DNA from: Juglans regia
Lineage: Eukaryota > Streptophyta > Magnoliopsida > Fagales > Juglandaceae
Reading direction: 5' to 3'
Assembly (NCBI RefSeq): GCF_001411555.2
Contig: NC_049911.1
Location: forward strand, 3,038,001 to 3,102,000
Length of the DNA stretch: 64,000 nt
The translations under genes and the position numbers were made by a program. Shown in pieces: positions 1-9,037 of the stretch (position 1 is the stretch's first letter; each line of letters starts with the position of its first letter). The notes under the pieces are model-generated. The model searched no databases. It was not told the DNA's origin and worked only from the letters and a program-made list of their open reading frames with translations.

Positions 1-232
1 TATGTATATGCATGCAGCTGAAAATCAAATAGATCCGAACCAATTGGTAAAATAAAATGCATGCAACTTACCCTAATAGCCCGCAAAGAAATGCTTGGAA
101 GAGTACTATCCATGTCAACTTTGGCCTACTATTCCTGCCATTGGCATGTGTAAATTTAGATGTAAATTTAGATGCAAACGCAGATGGAATAATTAATTAC
201 TCAGATTTTGTACAATCTTCCTTTTTTTCTGT

Positions 233-234
<2 letters not shown>

Positions 235-265
<31 letters not shown>

Positions 266-284
266 CGCGCGCGCGCGCGCGCGT
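235..284. repeat. (TA)n next to (GC)n compound microsatellite
   Basis: A perfect TA run passes through GTGTGC into about ten GC/CG dinucleotides. The alternating purine-pyrimidine tract lies in or beyond the first intron of the WAT1-like gene. Alternating CG is the classical Z-DNA-forming sequence. Confidence 0.85.
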
Positions 285-438
285 GCATGTCTAATGGAAT
301 ATCAACTTCTGGATTTTTTTTTAAACTTCCCGCATGGCCCTGCATTAATCTATGAGCTAGGATGGAATTATATTATCACGTCGATGGATTGCAACAGAAA
401 AGAACATTAATTAAAGAGAGTCAATTTATTCATACATG

Positions 439-440
<2 letters not shown>

Positions 441-472
<32 letters not shown>
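441..472. repeat. (TA)n microsatellite in intron
   Basis: About 15 TA units just inside the first intron of the WAT1-like gene, ten bases past the splice donor. Confidence 0.85.
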
Positions 473-475
<3 letters not shown>

Positions 476-482
476 CACATAC

Positions 483-682
483 CTTTCAAAAACGAGAGCG
501 AGAGGGACAACAACAGCAGCAGCGAAAATGAGGCGATAGGTAACGATAACCCTCAAGCTCATTCCATCATTTACGGCCAGTTTGTAGAACACATTCACCC
601 CAGCAAAGCTAAGCTGAACCACAACCATTAACATGGCCGGCTTCAGCCCATGCAATGCCTTACAAGCGCGTTCCACTGCCAT
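483..682 (-). CDS. WAT1-related (EamA/MtN21 family) transporter, first exon only
   Basis: This is the 5' coding exon of a plant drug/metabolite-type transporter of the WAT1 (MtN21, EamA) family. The family is known for multi-pass membrane proteins that export auxin, amino acids or other metabolites from the vacuole or plasma membrane. The start is set at MAVERACKALHG because it is followed at once by the family's first two membrane segments (LMVVVQLSFAGVNVFYK, then YRLIFAAAVVVPLALVFER). An in-frame Met ten codons upstream lies in what looks like 5' UTR. The exon ends at GAAAG followed by a GTATGT donor. The intron starts with a (TA)n run, and no second exon is visible in the first 480 bases, so the rest of the gene lies beyond the left edge. 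A TATA box sits about 210 bases upstream. The substrate cannot be deduced from one exon. Confidence 0.8.
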
Positions 683-891
683 AGATGACGTACAGTTTTT
701 CCAAACGAGCAACTAGCTGAGTCCTAGAAGAAGATCAAGAATCTTTCTTCACCTGTCTTGTCGCTTGTTTATTAGTTTGGAGTTGGAAACTGGATCGGGC
801 AGTTGAGTTTTAAGTAGAGAGAGAGAGAGAGGAAAGGGGAGGCAGGCCGGAGTTGAAGGGTGAGTTAAAGCTTCGTTGGGAAGTGCAAGGG

Positions 892-899
892 TATTTATA
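892..899 (-). promoter_or_regulatory. TATA box of the WAT1-like gene
   Basis: TATAAATA on the minus strand, 210 bases upstream of the chosen start codon. It implies a transcript start near 865 and a 5' UTR holding the GA microsatellite at about 817-832. The match is exact but it is a prediction only. Confidence 0.45.
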
Positions 900-949
900 T
901 TTTGCTGTATCCAACGTTTCGCTTTGGTTCTATTTCCCATCGTCATCAA

Positions 950-1232
950 CTACGTATATATAATAAGCTTTCAATTTTCCACTGACTCGTGCGGCGTGTA
1001 GTGCACATGATGATGAGAGACAGAGGCTTCGCGGGTCATTCAGAGAAGTACATATTCATACAATTGACATGAATAATATTATATGTACTGGTGCGTTAGT
1101 GATCAGATCACTGAGATATATTTACTTGATGATCACTGAGTTTGCTGGGTTATTCATTGAATCTAGATCATCTTTCTCTAAATAGTTCATAAAATTATTC
1201 TGAGGTAGTAAAAGAAAAGGCTCATTCTTCTA
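950..1232. other. Intergenic, nothing recognised
   Basis: AT-rich sequence upstream of the WAT1-like promoter. No coding, RNA gene or clear repeat structure is visible. Confidence 0.5.
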
Positions 1233-1251
1233 CTGGATCTGACGTCTATGA
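1233..1251 (+). repeat. Left copy of 19-bp direct repeat (possible target-site duplication)
   Basis: CTGGATCTGACGTCTATGA. The partner at 3172-3190 differs at one base (CTGGATCCGACGTCTATGA). The pair brackets a LINE 3' end with a poly(A) tail plus about 560 bases of non-LINE sequence. Confidence 0.6.
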
Positions 1252-1811
1252 TTTGTTGGTGATCATGAAGCTGAATCAGATTCTAAAAATAGTAATTGGA
1301 GCACTACTAACGTTGGCCGCAAAAGACAGGTCAATATGAAAAGAAAAATTCTATTTGTAATCTTAAGTGAGAGTGCATGTACAGTATCATTGATAAATGA
1401 AAGTAAAATGAGAAAAAATATTATTTTAAAAAAATTATTATAGTTTTTTAAATATAATTAGACTTGCATTAGCAATTCCCATTTGGGGATTGTATTTAGA
1501 TTAACTCGAAAATGTGTACTCCAAATATGCACACCAATCACTACAACAATTGTGAGCTTTTGGGACGATTTTTCTTTAGAACAAAATTAAAATCGTCCCA
1601 AAATGTAAGATTTAAGGATAAAATTCTGATTTCATCTCAAAAAAATTTTGAAACATGCTTTCTGTTCGAACGCTATACTTAAGGACGACAAATTGCATAC
1701 CTAGTGAAATAATTACTCGCAGTTGAGGGAAAAATTGGTGGGTTGTTCGAAGGAAAGTAATTTATCGTTCGAACGTCCATCGTAATTTTATAAAGAAATG
1801 TTCATGCAAAA
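1252..1811. other. AT-rich insert with CACTA-like terminus
   Basis: Non-coding sequence between the left 19-bp repeat and the LINE piece. At 1539 it contains CACTACAACAATTG followed by a short inverted repeat (GGGACGATTTT at about 1562, AAAATCGTCCC at about 1591). This resembles the ends of the CACTA-type elements elsewhere in this window. The remainder shows nothing recognisable. Confidence 0.4.
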
Positions 1812-3154
1812 TGTCTAAAGTTTTCTTGGCATGGAGCTTTAGCTGTGGATGATAAAATTCGAAGAATTGGTATTCCTTTAGTTTCGAGATGTAATTGTTG
1901 CATTCAAGGAAATTATGAGGACTTAAACCATGTTCTATTTGCTGGTGAAGTGGCTGCCGAAGTCTGGAAGAAAATTGGAGTTATGCTTGGGCTACCTCTT
2001 GGAAGGACTTGGTATGAAACATGTCTAAGTTGGTTTAGGAGAGCTGCTAATGCAACGCATTCTGGAGTCATTTTGGGTATTTTACCTACTGTGATCTCGT
2101 GGAGGCTATGGACAAGGAGATGTAAATCCCGTATGGAAGGGAAATCTGAAACTGGTCAAGTTTTGTGGCAATCTATCAAACAGTGGGTGGGCATTATTTG
2201 TCAAGGGTTTTCAAAGCCTAAGAGATTTAATACGACTGACCTCTACATTCTTAAGTGCTTTAATTTACAGCAACTTCCAATCAAAAAACAGAAAAATGAT
2301 TACATAGCTTGGTCTAAGCCGGAGACAGGTCGTGTGAAGCTCAATACGGATGGAAGCAGTCTTGGGAATCCAAGTGTGGTAGGGGCAGGAGGTGTGATCC
2401 GGGATTCACATGGGAATCTGTTGTTAGCATTTTCAAAAAGCATTGGTCATGGTACTGGTAATTATGCGGAGTTGAGAGCTCTAGTGGAGGGTATTAAACA
2501 TTGTAAGAATTTGAATTTTAGTGCAGTAGATGTTGAAATGGATTCGAAAGTGGTTCTGGCATGGTTAGATAATAAACGTTGTGGTAGCTGGTATTTGGAG
2601 GACTATTGGGAGGAATTGTTATTTCAGAGTATTAATATGGATTTACGGTTTATGCATATTCATAGGGAAGGAAATGGGGTTGCGGATTGGTTAGCTAAAA
2701 GAGGGGCAATTGATGGTGATGGGGTTTGGCAGAGCATGGGGGATGTTTCTCCTCTGTTTCGGGGGTTGCTTAGAGTTGATAAATGGGGTTTACCTTCTGT
2801 TAGGCGGAAGAGATAGATGAGTTTTGGGTTTGTTTCTGAGTTTCGTTATGAGCGGAGATGTTTCGTTCCGTGCGGGAGTGTCTTCTCGCATGGCTCGACG
2901 TTCGGTTTTGTTTTGCGGGTTTAAGTAGGTTTTGTTTTCTTTCCAGTTTTCGTTTTACCAGTATGGGTCTGTCTTTTAGTTGGTTTTGTACTTTGTTTTT
3001 GGGTTTTGGTTTAGATACAAGGGATGGTCTGTATCCTGAGTGTCAGTTTTGTTACCACGGTTTTCCTCCGCCATAAGTGAGGTTGATTAATAAAATTGGG
3101 ACGGGGCCGCTAATGGACAGGTGGTTTCCGGCTCTTATATAAAAAAAAAAAAAA
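1812..3154 (+). mobile_element. 5'-truncated LINE (L1-type), 3' end with poly(A)
   Basis: 3' terminal part of a plant non-LTR retrotransposon. It opens inside the zinc-binding domain after reverse transcriptase (…VDDKIRRIGIPLVSRCNCC, then NHVLF), continues through a complete RNase H domain, stops at 2814-2816, and is followed by a 3' UTR and a 14-base A run at 3141-3154. The 5' truncation is the usual product of incomplete target-primed reverse transcription. Confidence 0.85.
1845..2816 (+). pseudogene. LINE ORF2 remnant: zf-RVT and RNase H domains
   Basis: An uninterrupted frame of 323 codons, continuing upstream to about 1812 without a Met. Residues 1-40 are the zinc-binding (zf-RVT) tail with CNCC…NHVLF. 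From about residue 155 comes an RNase H fold: KLNTDGSSLGNPSVVGAGGVIRD carries the first catalytic Asp, NYAELRAL the Glu, DVEMDSKVV the second Asp, and HREGNGVADWLAK the final His/Asp region. The frame is intact, but the endonuclease and reverse transcriptase are absent, so the copy cannot move by itself. The family is L1-like, related to the LINEs at 16460-21340 and 59715-63858. Confidence 0.85.
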
Positions 3155-3171
3155 CTCCTTGTCAAAGGTTG

Positions 3172-3190
3172 CTGGATCCGACGTCTATGA
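3172..3190 (+). repeat. Right copy of 19-bp direct repeat
   Basis: CTGGATCCGACGTCTATGA, partner of 1233-1251 with one transition. It lies 17 bases beyond the LINE poly(A) rather than touching it. Confidence 0.6.
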
Positions 3191-3658
3191 ATGTATATGG
3201 AATGTTTTACTTTTTTTTTTTTTTGCTTTTTTTTTTTTAAATATCCTTAACCACTAAGAAAAAAAATATATAAATACAAATTTATTAATAGCCACTTCTT
3301 TAATTATTAAAAAAATTAATAAAATAAAATAAAATATACGAATGAGCACATACATTTAGAGTGATACGGCCATCATTTTCTATTTTAAAAAGACAAGTCA
3401 ATATTTCAACAGAAGTCCAATAAATTATATTAAAGCTTAAGAATTTATTCCAAATTCTCATTTATAATATTCTTTCTATATACTCAGTTCGGAGCATTAC
3501 AACAAAAACACCTTTAAAATTCAAACATATGAAAATTTCGTCTCTGCGTTTGTCATCTCATATTTGTAATTGACAGAATAACTCTATTATATGACGGCAT
3601 AATTTTATTTTATTTTAGAAGATAAATCTTAAAATTTAAATTTTATAAATTAAAGTAT
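3191..3658. other. AT-rich intergenic, nothing recognised
   Basis: Contains poly(T) and poly(A) runs only. No coding or structured feature is seen. Confidence 0.5.
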
Positions 3659-4020
3659 CACTACAATAAATAGTGGTTTTTGGGACAGAATTTTTTCTCG
3701 CAAGTTATATTTGGTAGCAAATAGTTACCTTTTGCGACGAATTATTTGCACCGAAAGAAATTTTGTCGCAAAAAGTTAATTTTTATGATTCAATTTTTAC
3801 TAATAAAAAAGTGCCGCTAGTTCTTACTTTTTGTTCCGCCAACAAATAGTGATTTTTGGGAAATACTTTTTTGTCGCATGTTTTATTTGATAGCAAATAG
3901 TAACTTTTTGCGACGAATTATTTGCACCGAAAGAAATTTTGTCGCAAAAAGCTAATTTTTATGATTCATTTACTTTTACGACGAAAATGATATCGCCACA
4001 AATAGTTTCTTCCAACAAAC
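3659..4020 (+). mobile_element. CACTA-like terminal region with two-copy direct repeat
   Basis: It starts CACTACAATAAA and is dense in GCGAC/GTCGC motifs, as in the subterminal zones of CACTA elements. A block of about 130 bases beginning AATAGTGGTTTTTGGGA at 3669 is repeated from 3845 with few changes, giving a period of about 176 bases. No matching 3' terminus was found, so the element is truncated or too decayed to bound. Confidence 0.55.
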
Positions 4021-4328
4021 CTATCCTTCATAGCGACATTAAGTTGCAGCTAAATATTTTGAGGATATTTGATTATTTGCAATGACTATTGAATTATTAG
4101 CAACGAGATTCCATCGCCGCAAAATGTCATTGAAATGAAAATAGAGGAAAAATTCAAAATGTACTAAATAATTTTTCCTTTTTTCTTTTTTCTCCCCTCG
4201 ATACCTATATGCTATGAACCCCCCCACCCACCTCTCTCTCTCTCTCTCTCTGTCGTCGTAGTCCCTGCTGTCTTCGATAGTAGTTTCGTCATGTCGGTAA
4301 GTCTTTGACCACCCATCGCACAGTAGTA

Positions 4329-4386
<58 letters not shown>

Positions 4387-6818
4387 CTCCATCTCTCAGC
4401 CGCCACCCACGCCATCAGCCACCACGAACACGCCAGCCACGGCCAACCACCACCACACAACACCACAATCAAGCCCCTTTGCGTTGAACACCACCCACAA
4501 GCCACCATCACACGCTCCCTTCCTCACTGAAGCTTCCATCTCCTCCGTACCCAGCCGTTGTCTTTCGCACAGAACCATCTAGTTGCGCCTAGCCCTAATG
4601 TCTCCTTCATCCACAAACCACGAAGCCGTGATCCCTTGTGGAGATGCCCCAAGGCAGAGCCCCTCCCTTTTGTAACTCGGACACACTAGTGGAAGCCACC
4701 ACCAGCCGCCATGTGCCATGCCATTTCACCCCCTCTCTTCCATGGATGAGGGGCCCTCTATTTCAATAGCAACGTTTTCTCTCCTCGCCCACGCAACCTC
4801 TGGTTCCACCTCTAGCCTACTCCTAAATTTTGGTATAACCTATATTTCCCTATCTCTTAGATTAATAATTACACTCGACTAAATGATATTGTATTTGAAT
4901 GCTTGGACATAGGCAAGTTGTGTTATACTTGGTTGGAATTGTATTGAGCCATGAATAAAGCTTATAAATCTTTATGATTGTGTTTAGGATTGGTGTATAA
5001 ATGATATGAGCATATTAATATATATATTGAATGTATTAGTTTCAATGAACTAAGAATAGTGATGTGAAGGTTGGGATATTTTGGAGCTATATGATTGTGC
5101 TGGTTTAGCTTATGTCAAGTGATAAAGGGGTATGGTGTGTATGTATGCTTGGTTGAGATTATGGAGATTTTGAAATTGTGAATCATGATTATGGTATCGA
5201 TTTAAAATTTGTGAAGCTATGTGATTATTTGGCTTTGTTGTACATTGAGTTTAAGTGGATGATAAATTGAATATGCGTGTTGTAAAGTTTTGAAATGGGC
5301 CTGTTGACTGAATATAGTGATTGTGACGGTTGGGATTGAAATGGAGTTGTAGGTGGAGCATGGGGATTTTGAGATATGGGGTTGTGTTAGTTTTTTGTGT
5401 GTTGAGTTTAAATGGACTGTGAATTTAGTTTGTGTATGTATTTTGTGTCATGTTACATATTGAATTTAATTGGATGATGGATTGAATATGTGTGTTCTAT
5501 TTATTGTTGATAAGCTTATTGATTGTGAATGGTATTTGTGAAGTGATGGGATTGAGTGTGTAGTTGTGTTGTGGTGTTGGATTTCCTGAATCAAGGGAGG
5601 CCATGGTTGAGATTGTGAAGCTATGTGATTGTGTTAGTTTGTTGTATGTTGAGTTTAAGTGGACTGTGGATTTAGTAATAGTATGTTCATGGGTTTCAAG
5701 AGTAATTTCATATTTGTATCATAGTTATGTAATGGACAGATTCAATATTTACTCCTTGATTACATTAGTATTTGTCCAATGAGTGTAGAAATGGTCTGTA
5801 ATTGCATAATTATGCTTGACTTTGTTAAATGCTACATAAATGCATTGTATTGAGATGTTTGGTGTTAATGTATGATGTTTGGATGGAGATGGATTGTGTT
5901 GAAGTGTTGGGATTAAATGATATTGGAGTTGTAGTGGAGTTAAAAAGCATGATAATAATGTTGGGTCTTAATTGGACAGATTTTGTACATATGTTTGCTT
6001 TTCCCATTCATTTATCTTGAACGAATCCCATCTACTTGGGTTATGTTCTTATGGGCTTTCTAATAGGATCTTAGTACTTATGAAAATATAAGTGCAATTT
6101 GTTTTTTTCCTATGAAGTGCATTTATGACAAGGGTTGTTTTTATTTTGATTTTTTATTAAATTAGATATTTTTATTATCGTGGGATTGCTGTGATTGGCT
6201 AGTTGTCTTGTATTTCTTGACCAAGTGACTTTTGGGTTCTTAATGGTTTTTGCCATTTGTTTCAAGCACATGATTTTCTGGTTAGAAGATTTTTTCAAAA
6301 TACTTGCTGAAATGCCTTGGAATTCATTATTTATTGAGGTTGGAAATAAAGACATATACATAAAATTTGATCGAGGATGTGGGAATCAGAAGTAAAGTAC
6401 AGGAAAACCCAGAATTGAATTTTGAAGAGTCTGAGACTAGTAAAATATTTCCCATGCTACACAGGTACGTTCTTTTTTTGAGATAATACATATATGATAT
6501 ATTGCTGGAACTACCACATCTGCAGTAGGTATTTGGAGGTTGGGGAGTTAATTCCAAACTATCCTTTGGCTTCATTTGGTTCAGTTTTATTTTTAAGTCC
6601 TATGTTATTTGTAATTCGGTGCTCTAACACAGTTGGGTTGGGTTGGGTTCTACTATTTTTTTTTTTTGTCAATTAATACTTATTTTAAATTTATAAATGA
6701 AGTTATGGAAATCGTTGATATTCTTCTTTGCCAATGTTTACAACAAAATTTCAACACGTTTTGAATGCTAGGAATTTAATCAACTTATTCAAAGGTTGAG
6801 AAAAAATTGTTGGGATAT

Positions 6819-6855
<37 letters not shown>

Positions 6856-7048
6856 TATATAGTGATGCCAATTTGTAAAAGTTATGACAGTCAAAACCAT
6901 TATCAATAAGAAGTTATAATAGTAGTGCACCATTATAGGCTGGACATATTCAATGCCAAGGTGAACTCTTAATTGTTTTTATTCTAAAAGACTTACTAGT
7001 TATTTAAAATTGATAAAAATATGTAATGTTGTGGATAAACTTTATATA
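4021..7048. other. Non-coding repeat-derived region, no gene recognised
   Basis: Holds CT microsatellites (about 4232-4251 and 4330-4381), a C-rich segment up to about 4830, then a T/G-rich segment with a loosely repeated unit (GTTGAGTTTAAGTGGA-like at 5245, 5402, 5460 and 5649) and a TA run at about 6822-6855. Short frames here have no family resemblance. It is probably the decayed interior of the CACTA-like element starting at 3659, but that is inference. Confidence 0.45.
4330..4381. repeat. (CT)n microsatellite
   Basis: About 25 uninterrupted CT units. The Arg/Glu and Ser/Leu frames that cross it are artefacts of the repeat. Confidence 0.9.
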
Positions 7049-7060
7049 CACTACAAGAAA

Positions 7061-7557
7061 TTTGGGTTTTTGCAACCAAAATATTTTCTGGCGACTAATA
7101 TTTAGTTGTAAAAACTCATATATTATTGTAGCTACGTTTTCATTTTGGAGAGAATGAAAAATTGCCATAATTTCAAGTTTTTGCGGCTGACATTTTTGTT
7201 GCCGCAAATAAATCCGATGCAAATGTGATCGGCTTGCAATGTTATTTTGTTATGTGGCGACATGGTGGTCGTCGAAAAATGAATTAAGAGTTTTTCGGCG
7301 ACTAAAATTGCTGCAATTAATGCAGAACAAAACCGAGATGCTGATTGGTATGTTATATTTCTTTCGCGGCAAAAATAAAGTCTTCGCAAAAGTCTTAGAT
7401 TAAATCTCGACGAGAAGACCCCAAAATCACTTGGTCATCTCCAGTACCCTCTCTCTCTCTCTCTCTGTCTCTCTTCTCTGTGAAATTATAAACTTGCCTC
7501 TCCTCACACCGACAAGCGACTGCCTGCTGCCGCACCGTAGTCTCCTTGCCTCTAAGG

Positions 7558-7605
<48 letters not shown>

Positions 7606-8559
7606 TCACTCTCTCTCTCACACACACACACTCACTCACTCACTTACTCACTCACACACTCTAAATCTATAACTGATCTCACTCAATCCCTCTCTCTTCC
7701 ACCGTGGCACCACATCAGACCAAGGTATTCTGCCACCTCCTCTGCTTGGTCTCTGTCTCAGTAGGCTCTCTTCCTCTTTTTTTTCCTTCTGCCTGCCCGT
7801 TTCTCTTATCTTGTAACCCTAGCTTCGATTTTACTGGGTTTTGGGATAAGTCCCATAACCCTAGCTTCAATCCCTTGCTTCGGTTTGTTGATCTTGTTTG
7901 GTTAGATTAATTAGTTGTTAGGATTGCTCATATATCATATGATGCCTCCATTTTGGCATTTAGTTTGCCTCTATTTTGGAAGCTCAAACTCGAAAGGTGG
8001 CCATTCGCAGAAGGGCATGAGTAATGTGTACTGGCCATCCACTGCACATCAATGGCTCTCTTTTTGTATATATTTTTTGTACATAGTATGATTGAGACCC
8101 AATTATTCCCCTAGAACGAAGAGAACATGAGAAAAAAATAGAAGAGAAGGGAGACAAAAAAGAAAGTTAAAGATTGAAATAGGGAGGAGATAGACATCTA
8201 TGACAAAACTCATGGCTAAAGTTACTCATACACCTTGAGTTACTTTTGGTAATTGGTATTGATGAATTGGTGAATTGACATTACTTTTTCCTTATTGATG
8301 TGTTTTATTGTAGGAAAGGTATGATTGATAAAGAGGTTACTAGAGACATATCCCTAAATAGGGCCTGGTGATATAAATAAATGTGATCAACCACGAGTAA
8401 CTGCGACTGGAGCATAGTTTTTGAGGTTAGCATTGGGGCTTAGTTTTTGGGGTTGAGTCCAACTTAATACTATTATGAGAAACTTTGTGTTTTATTCATT
8501 TAATGTAACAATGATTTTAATTATGAATGGTGTATAGTCAATAAATTCAGTTGTTTGAT
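7061..8559. other. Left arm of CACTA-type element
   Basis: Subterminal GCGAC-type motifs to about 7400, CT microsatellites to about 7640, a C/T-rich leader-like stretch to about 7900, then AT-rich sequence. No coding is recognised. Confidence 0.5.
7560..7640. repeat. (CT)n grading into CA/CTCA repeats
   Basis: A long CT run followed by CACACA and CTCACT units inside the left arm of the CACTA-type element. Confidence 0.9.
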
Positions 8560-8564
8560 GTCTC
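8560..8564. repeat. Target-site duplication GTCTC, left
   Basis: A 5-bp duplication identical to 13960-13964, directly against the TG end of the left LTR. Confidence 0.85.
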
Positions 8565-9024
8565 TGTAATAGATCAAACTAGGAATTTAAGGAAAAATGC
8601 ACAATCTGATGAATATTTCATATGTATTTAGTAGGGAAAGATAATGCTCTATTCGAGGGGAGCTCCTCCATAGATGGAAAACAGAAATAACAAAATGATT
8701 CTTCAGGTTCTGGATGCTTCCTCATGCCGTTACTATGCTAGATATACTAGTAATGTAAAAAGACATAATTACCCTTATGTTATTTGGTTACAGATTGAAG
8801 GAAATATAAAGCAGGAAATAAACATGCATCAGGTCTTCTTGGCCCATTCAAGGCCCACAAACGTCCACCTCGTCTAATCGTTGCTATGGCCCATCCACTA
8901 GCCCAGCCCACGCATGATCACGCTTAACTTAGGAACACATCTTTTGAAGGAACCCTAAAGTCCTGAACTTCATCACAACACTTTTCTCCCTTTGTTCTCT
9001 TCACTTCGATGTCGGCATGTAACA
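8565..9024 (-). repeat. 3' LTR of the chromovirus
   Basis: About 460 bp, aligning end to end with 13495-13959. On the element's own strand it begins TGTTACATGCC and ends TCTATTACA. It is the 3' LTR because the purine tract adjoins it. Confidence 0.9.
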
Positions 9025-9037
9025 CTCTCCCCCCATC
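9025..9037 (-). other. Polypurine tract of the chromovirus
   Basis: GATGGGGGGAGAG on the minus strand, immediately before the 3' LTR, in the place where plus-strand DNA synthesis is primed. Confidence 0.75.

Noticed and set aside
13..410. Second exon of the WAT1-like gene or an independent small gene
   Set aside because: No acceptor followed by the family's next conserved block was found; the frames there come from TA/GC repeats.
2858..3076. 72-codon frame after the LINE RNase H
   Set aside because: It lies in the LINE 3' UTR; related LINEs end their protein at the same stop as 2816.
4039..4578. Overlapping frames on both strands rich in Arg/Glu or Ser/Leu
   Set aside because: They are translations of the CT/GA microsatellite and have no domain resemblance.
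5564..6020. Several 60-70-codon frames in both directions
   Set aside because: The T/G-rich repeat region opens frames by base bias; no conserved motif is seen.
7395..7664. Arg/Glu and Ser/Leu/Thr frames
   Set aside because: Products of the CT and CA repeats in the CACTA left arm.
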